The translations under genes were made by a program, and so were the position numbers. Shown in pieces: positions 44,100 through 47,772 of a stretch of 47,772 nt of DNA. Below the pieces are notes generated by a model. It was given only the letters and a program-made list of their open reading frames with translations. It was not told where the DNA came from and made no database searches. Each line of letters opens with the position of its first letter. Position 1 is the first letter of the stretch. This DNA is from Methylobacterium sp. Leaf118 (GTDB lineage Bacteria > Pseudomonadota > Alphaproteobacteria > Rhizobiales > Beijerinckiaceae), in assembly GCF_920984675.1 (NCBI RefSeq), contig NZ_CAKLBV010000033.1:1-47772 (forward strand), written 5' to 3'.

Positions 44100-44706
44100 G
44101 AGTTTTGGAGATTCGTCCCGTGCTCGCCGGAACATAAGAATCAACGGACGAGCTTCGGCCCTTAATCCCGCCTGTGTGAAGAAGTCTCGCGCGTCGCGTC
44201 GCAGGCCCTCTCCGAACCGGCACGTCGCGCGGTGGGGCGAGGTGGCACGATCCTGCCACCGGGCTCCGTCAACGCAGCCGGCAACGCGGATATCGGGTCA
44301 CTCCGAGTGCCGGGCCGGATCCGCGCGGCCATGGAATCGGCCCGATTCGCCCGGCTCGCCGATGCTCTTTGGGCTGTCTCTCTCTGTGTCGCGCGCCGCG
44401 CGACGCGGGCGCCGGGTCTCCTCCGGCTTCGCCGAGAAGGCGCAGTCGGCCCGGCTGCAGGGCTTTTTCCGAGCGCCGAGGACGGGACAAGTCTCAGGAA
44501 AATTCTTGATACAGAAGCAATTTAATTTTGGCGTCCGCGGGCGACGTAGATTTTTTTTGCATCCTCGCTCTTAAAGGGCGGCTGGCGTCCGAGACGCGCT
44601 CCGCAGAGGGAAAAGCCCCGCTTCGCGACCTTTCTGGGTCTGGCCGACACGTCGGCCAATCCACTTTAATCCTCACAAATTCGCGTGGCCCGCTGCATTA
44701 TTTCGC
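44100..44706. other. Long upstream region of oxlT, no gene identified
   Basis: About 600 bp with alternating AT-rich and GC-rich patches (AT-rich near 44500-44560 with a T8 run). Frames here lack protein-like composition. A leftward small RNA ending at 44068 is possible. Confidence 0.35.
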
Positions 44707-44735
44707 TTGATCCGGCCTCTGGTATACCAAATAAT
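44707..44735 (+). promoter_or_regulatory. oxlT promoter with GntR-type operator in the spacer
   Basis: -35 TTGATC (44707-44712), 17 bp spacer, -10 AATAAT (44730-44735). The spacer ends in the perfect palindrome TGGTATACCA (44720-44729), the core of FadR-subfamily GntR operators. Transcription would start near 44742, leaving a 5' leader of about 125 nt. Confidence 0.6.
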
Positions 44736-44866
44736 GCATGCCACGGCCGCCCTGTGGTCCACCCAATCCGAGTTGGGACCTTGGCAGCCGAACGATGTGC
44801 GGCGAAAGTTCATCACGTAAAGGAGTCAGGCCGGGACACCCGAAGCCTGATCGAGGGAGAGCGCCC

Positions 44867-46165
44867 ATGGCAATGTCTTCTGTCGCCCTAGACAGCCCTG
44901 TAAAACCGAATCGATGGTTCCAGATCATCTTCGGCGTCGCCTGCATGGTCGCCGCCGCCAACATCCAATACGCTTGGACGCTGTTCGTTCCCGAGATTCA
45001 GAAGACGTTCGGGTGGGACCGCGCCGCGATCCAGGTCGCCTTCACGATCTTCGTCATCGTTCAGACCTGGCTGACGCCGATCGAAGGATATTTCATCGAT
45101 AAGTACGGCCCGAGCCGCGTCGTCATGTTCGGCGGCTTCATGACGGGTCTTGCCTGGGTGGTGAACTCCTACGCGACCTCGCTGTCGGGCTTCTATCTCG
45201 GCTCCGTCGTCGGCGGCATCGGCGTCGGGTGCGTCTACGCGACCTGCATCAACAACGCCCTCAAGTGGTTCCCGGACAAGCGCGGCCTGGCCGTCGGCCT
45301 CACGGCGGGTGCCTACGGCGCCGGTTCGGCGCTCACCATCCTCCCGATCGCCAAGATGATCGACGCCGGCAGCTACGCTCAGGCCTTCTTCTACTTCGGC
45401 CTGCTCCAGGGCGCCATCATCATGATCGCGTCGCTCTTCCTGCGCGGCCCGCAGAAGGACGAGATCAAGTACTCGAACAAGGTTCTCCAGAGCCGTCGCG
45501 ACTACACCCTCGGTGAAGCCCTCGCGACTCCGGTCTTCTGGGTCATGCTGCTGATGTTCACCTGCACGGTGACCGGTGGTCTGATGGCCGTCGCTCAGCT
45601 CGGCGTCATCGCTCAGGACCTCGGCGTCAAGAACTTCCAGGTGAACCTGTACTTCTTCGCCATGGCCGCCCTGCCCTTCGCCCTGATGCTCGACCGCATC
45701 ATGAACGGCATCTCGCGTCCGCTCTTCGGCTACGTCTCCGACCGGATCGGCCGTGAGAAGACGATGTTCATCGCCTTCTCCATGGAAGGCATCGGCATCG
45801 TTGCGCTCGGCTACTTCGGCTCGAACCCCTGGGCGTTCGTGATCCTCTCCGGCATCGTGTTCCTGGCCTGGGGTGAAGTGTACTCCCTCTTCAGCGCCAC
45901 CGCCGCGGACACCTTCGGCTCGAAGCACATCGGCAAGATCTACGGCGTCCTCTACTGTGCCAAGGGCTTCGCCGCGCTGTTCGTCCCCGTCGGCAACCTG
46001 CTGATGCAGGCCACCGGAACCTGGGCTTCGGTGCTCTACACGGTGGCGATCATGGACCTGATCGCAGCCTTCCTGGCGATCACCGTCCTGCGGCCGATGC
46101 TGAAGCAGCACCACGCCGCCAACGAGGCGCGGATGGCAACGGCCCCCACCCTGGCCACCGCCTGA
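44867..46165 (+). CDS. oxlT: OxlT-type oxalate:formate antiporter (MFS)
   Basis: 432 residues. Twelve membrane spans; WFQIIFGVACMVAAANIQYAWTLFVPEIQKTFGWDRAAIQVAFTIFVI is the OxlT N-terminal pattern, with GYFIDKYGPSRVVMFGGFMTGLAWVVNSYA as the MFS A-like loop and GGIGVGCVYATCINNALKWFPDKRGLAVGLTAGAYGAGSAL following. A second A-like loop is NGISRPLFGYVSDRIGREKTMFI. It exchanges external oxalate for formate across the inner membrane. ATG at 44867 has GGGAGA just upstream. Codon choice uses many GCT, GGT, CGT and CTC codons, unlike the surrounding genes, suggesting high expression. A strong terminator follows. The enzymes of oxalate breakdown are not in the window. Confidence 0.9.
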   Translation: MAMSSVALDSPVKPNRWFQIIFGVACMVAAANIQYAWTLFVPEIQKTFGWDRAAIQVAFTIFVIVQTWLTPIEGYFIDKYGPSRVVMFGGFMTGLAWVVNSYATSLSGFYLGSVVGGIGVGCVYATCINNALKWFPDKRGLAVGLTAGAYGAGSALTILPIAKMIDAGSYAQAFFYFGLLQGAIIMIASLFLRGPQKDEIKYSNKVLQSRRDYTLGEALATPVFWVMLLMFTCTVTGGLMAVAQLGVIAQDLGVKNFQVNLYFFAMAALPFALMLDRIMNGISRPLFGYVSDRIGREKTMFIAFSMEGIGIVALGYFGSNPWAFVILSGIVFLAWGEVYSLFSATAADTFGSKHIGKIYGVLYCAKGFAALFVPVGNLLMQATGTWASVLYTVAIMDLIAAFLAITVLRPMLKQHHAANEARMATAPTLATA

Positions 46166-46187
46166 TCCTCGCGATCCCACCAAAAAG

Positions 46188-46217
46188 GAAGGCCCCGCCG
46201 GCGACGGCGGGGCCTTC
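46188..46217 (+). terminator. oxlT terminator
   Basis: GAAGGCCCCGCC (46188-46199), loop GGCGAC, GGCGGGGCCTTC (46206-46217), perfect 12 bp stem followed by TTCGTTC. It starts 22 bp past the oxlT stop. Confidence 0.85.
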
Positions 46218-46465
46218 TTCGTTCGAGCGGGCAAGGGGCGGGCCTCAGGGCGGCGGCGCCCACGGCCGGATCGGCGCCGATGGCCCGTCCGCGCGAGGGT
46301 GTCGGCCATGTGAGAACGAGGGGGGCGATCATCGATCGCTCCCCATCTGCATCTGGGCCGCAGGTGATGGGATCGGACGGCGCGCTGTCTGGCTCTTGAC
46401 CGGGTGTCGCGGGCAGTCGCGATCAGCGCGTCCGGGAGGGCGCACGCTCGCCGGGGGGCTCGGCC

Positions 46466-47602
46466 TCAGCGCATCGGCGTGAATTCGTAGGCCCGCTCAC
46501 CGTGACTCGCGAGGTCGAGCCCGTCATGCTCGGCTTCCACGTCGACGCGCAGGGGCGTGACGAGGCTGAGCAGCCGCACGAGGCCCACGGTCAGGAGGCC
46601 GGACCACGCGGCGGTGACGCCGATGGCCAGGGCCTGGACCGCGAGCTGTCCGAGGACCGTATTCCCTTCGGCCAGACCGATGCCGCCGAGACCGGGCAGG
46701 AGGAACACCGCGAGCAGGAGGGAGCCCAGGATGCCGCCGACGCCGTGGACGGCGAAGACGTCGAGCGAGTCGTCGATGACGAGGCGGTGCTTCCCGAACA
46801 GGGTCACGAAGAAGCAGACGAGACCGCCCGCCGTGTCGATGGCGAGCGCCGCTGCCGGGGAGACGTAACCCGCAGCCGGCGTGATGGGGGCGAGGTCGGC
46901 CACGCAGCCGGTGACGATGCCGATCGAGGTGGGCTTGCGGATCTTCACCCGTTCGGCCGCCGTCCAGGCCATCGCCCCCGCTGCGGCCGAGAGATGCGTG
47001 ACGAGGATAGCGTTGCCGGCGCCCGCATCGGCCGCCAGCGCGCTGCCGCCGTTGAAGCCGAACCAGCCGACCCAGAGCATGCCCGCGCCCATCATCGTCA
47101 GGCCGGGGCTGTGCGGCGGGGTCAGAGTCGTCGGAAATCCGCGGCGTCGGCCCACCAGGATCGCCAGGACGAGGGCCGAGACGCCCGCCGTGGTGTGGAC
47201 CACGATGCCGCCGGCGAAATCGAGGGCGCCGAGCCCCGCGAGCCAGCCGCCGCCCCAGATCCAGTGCGCCACCGGCACGTAGACGACCAGCAGCCACAAG
47301 GCCGAGAACAGGGCCACGAAGGGGAAGGCGACGCGCTCCGGGATCGCCCCGATGATGAGCGCCGGCGTGATCACCGCGAAGGTCATCTGGAACAGCGCGA
47401 ACACGGTCTCCGGCAGCACCGTGCCGGAGCGGACCGGCTCGAGCCCGGCGAGGAACGCCTTGTTCACCGAGCCGATCAGCGCCCCGTCTCCGTCGAAGAC
47501 GAGGCTTTAGCCGCAGATCGCCCAGAGCACTGAGGCGAGGCAGCAGATGGAGAAACACTGCATCAGCACGGACAGCAGGTTCCGCGCATGGACGAGGCCG
47601 CC
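46466..47602 (-). pseudogene. amt: Ammonium transporter (Amt) pseudogene
   Basis: The 334-codon open part (46466-47467) is clearly Amt: QMTFAVITPALIIGAIPERVAFPF, HWIWGGGWL, DFAGGIVVHTTAGVSALVLAILVG, MLWVGWFGFNGGSAL, TGCVADLAPITPAAGYVSPAAAL and VHGVGGILGSLLLA, ending GLDLASHGERAYEF. Upstream the same frame continues as GLVHARNLLSVLMQCFS... VLWAICG, the Amt first-helices region, but a TAA stop at 47507-47509 replaces the expected Tyr of the GYSLAF segment. The first transmembrane helix (FYGG and before) is missing where IS5-like sequence begins. A GTG at 47467 could start a truncated product lacking two helices, which is unlikely to work. A downstream glnK was not seen; it would lie beyond the element. 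Confidence 0.85.
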
Positions 47603-47772
47603 CTAGGGTCAAAACCGCATCAAGGTGTTGCGTGGGCTGTAGTTTTATGATTCGAGGCCGCCGTTTGCAGCGCGGAGGCGGCGGTGGCGGATCTGTTCTG
47701 GCTCTCGGATGAGCAGTGGGCGGTGATCGAGCCGTTCCTGCCCCGCAATCAGCCCGGACCCGAGCGCAAGGA
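47603..47772 (+). mobile_element. IS5-family insertion sequence, left end, partial
   Basis: Amt homology ends at 47602 and is followed by CTAG (47603-47606), matching the YTAR target preference of IS5-type elements, then a terminal segment starting GGGTCAAAACCGC. A transposase frame begins at 47684. The right end lies outside the window, so the inverted repeats and target duplication could not be compared. The exact boundary is uncertain by a few bases. Confidence 0.7.
47684..47772 (+). CDS. IS5-family transposase, N-terminal part
   Basis: GTG at 47684 with GGAGG five bases upstream. The visible 29 codons read as ADLFWLSDEQWAVIEPFLP then RNQPGPERK, the N-terminal DUF4096-type start of IS5/IS427-group transposases (LTDEQWxxIxPxLP). 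The catalytic DDE residues lie beyond the window end. The element is inserted in, or next to, the amt pseudogene in the opposite orientation. Confidence 0.85.
   Translation, partial: MADLFWLSDEQWAVIEPFLPRNQPGPERK

Noticed and set aside
47467..47467. GTG at 47467 as a functional amt start
   Set aside because: It would remove the first two transmembrane helices, and the upstream frame still encodes recognisable Amt sequence beyond an in-frame TAA.
46502..47533. 343-codon rightward frame over the amt pseudogene
   Set aside because: Antisense shadow, rich in Arg, Glu, Asp and Gly; the leftward frame has clear Amt motifs.

Overview
The window looks like chromosomal DNA of a high-GC alphaproteobacterium, most likely Methylobacterium or Methylorubrum (Hyphomicrobiales). 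This is inferred from the gene content: CckA, a recA/alaS neighbourhood, long FliO-type and YdiU/SelO proteins, an OxlT-type oxalate:formate antiporter, an Irr-like iron element and a CtrA-type box. No database search was possible, so the genus is an inference.

Layout. 1-4.5 kb: a flagellar export and rod block, with fliO leftward and flgB-flgC-fliE-fliQ-fliR-flhB rightward. A perfect TTAA-N7-TTAAC CtrA-type site lies upstream of flgB. 4.7-7.4 kb: the cell-cycle hybrid kinase CckA, the kinase that feeds the CtrA phosphorelay in this class. 7.5-9.1 kb: a small hypothetical and a zinc-ribbon metallopeptidase. 9.4-15.3 kb: alaS and recA, separated by a WYL-type regulator, a divergent GST, a small winged-helix-like protein and an intergenic stretch that may hold a small RNA or attenuator. 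15.6-17.9 kb: a secreted hypothetical and a BrkB-type membrane protein. 18-22.6 kb: an iron-uptake unit (TonB-dependent siderophore receptor overlapping a PepSY membrane protein), a secreted cupin and a glycine-repeat secreted protein. 23.1-26.2 kb: DNA polymerase I. 26.4-29.2 kb: a hypothetical, an ArsR-type regulator divergent from an SDR, and a DUF2147 protein.

29.3-32.8 kb: the complete dTDP-L-rhamnose operon in the order rfbC-rfbB-rfbD-rfbA. 32.8-35.9 kb: an exported UbiC-like protein, tRNA-Ala(GGC) with its own promoter and terminator, and an ABC exporter. 36.2-40.9 kb: SelO, an acyl-CoA-dehydrogenase-like protein, a NodS-like methyltransferase, and a cytochrome b with a Tat/lipobox molybdopterin oxidoreductase. 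41.2-43.8 kb: an aldose-1-epimerase-like protein, a TOBE/Mop molybdate-binding protein, a DUF2293 protein, and rplM-rpsI. 44.9-46.2 kb: the OxlT-type transporter, whose promoter carries a GntR-type palindrome in its spacer. 46.5-47.8 kb: an ammonium-transporter pseudogene (in-frame stop, missing N-terminus) abutting an IS5-family element cut off by the window end.

Most of the window is ordinary core genome. The points that stand out are the CtrA site beside cckA, the broken amt/IS5 junction, the orphan terminators that hint at small RNAs, the oxlT promoter-operator, and the lipoprotein variant of a sulfite-oxidase-type redox pair. I saw no CRISPR array, prophage or defence island.
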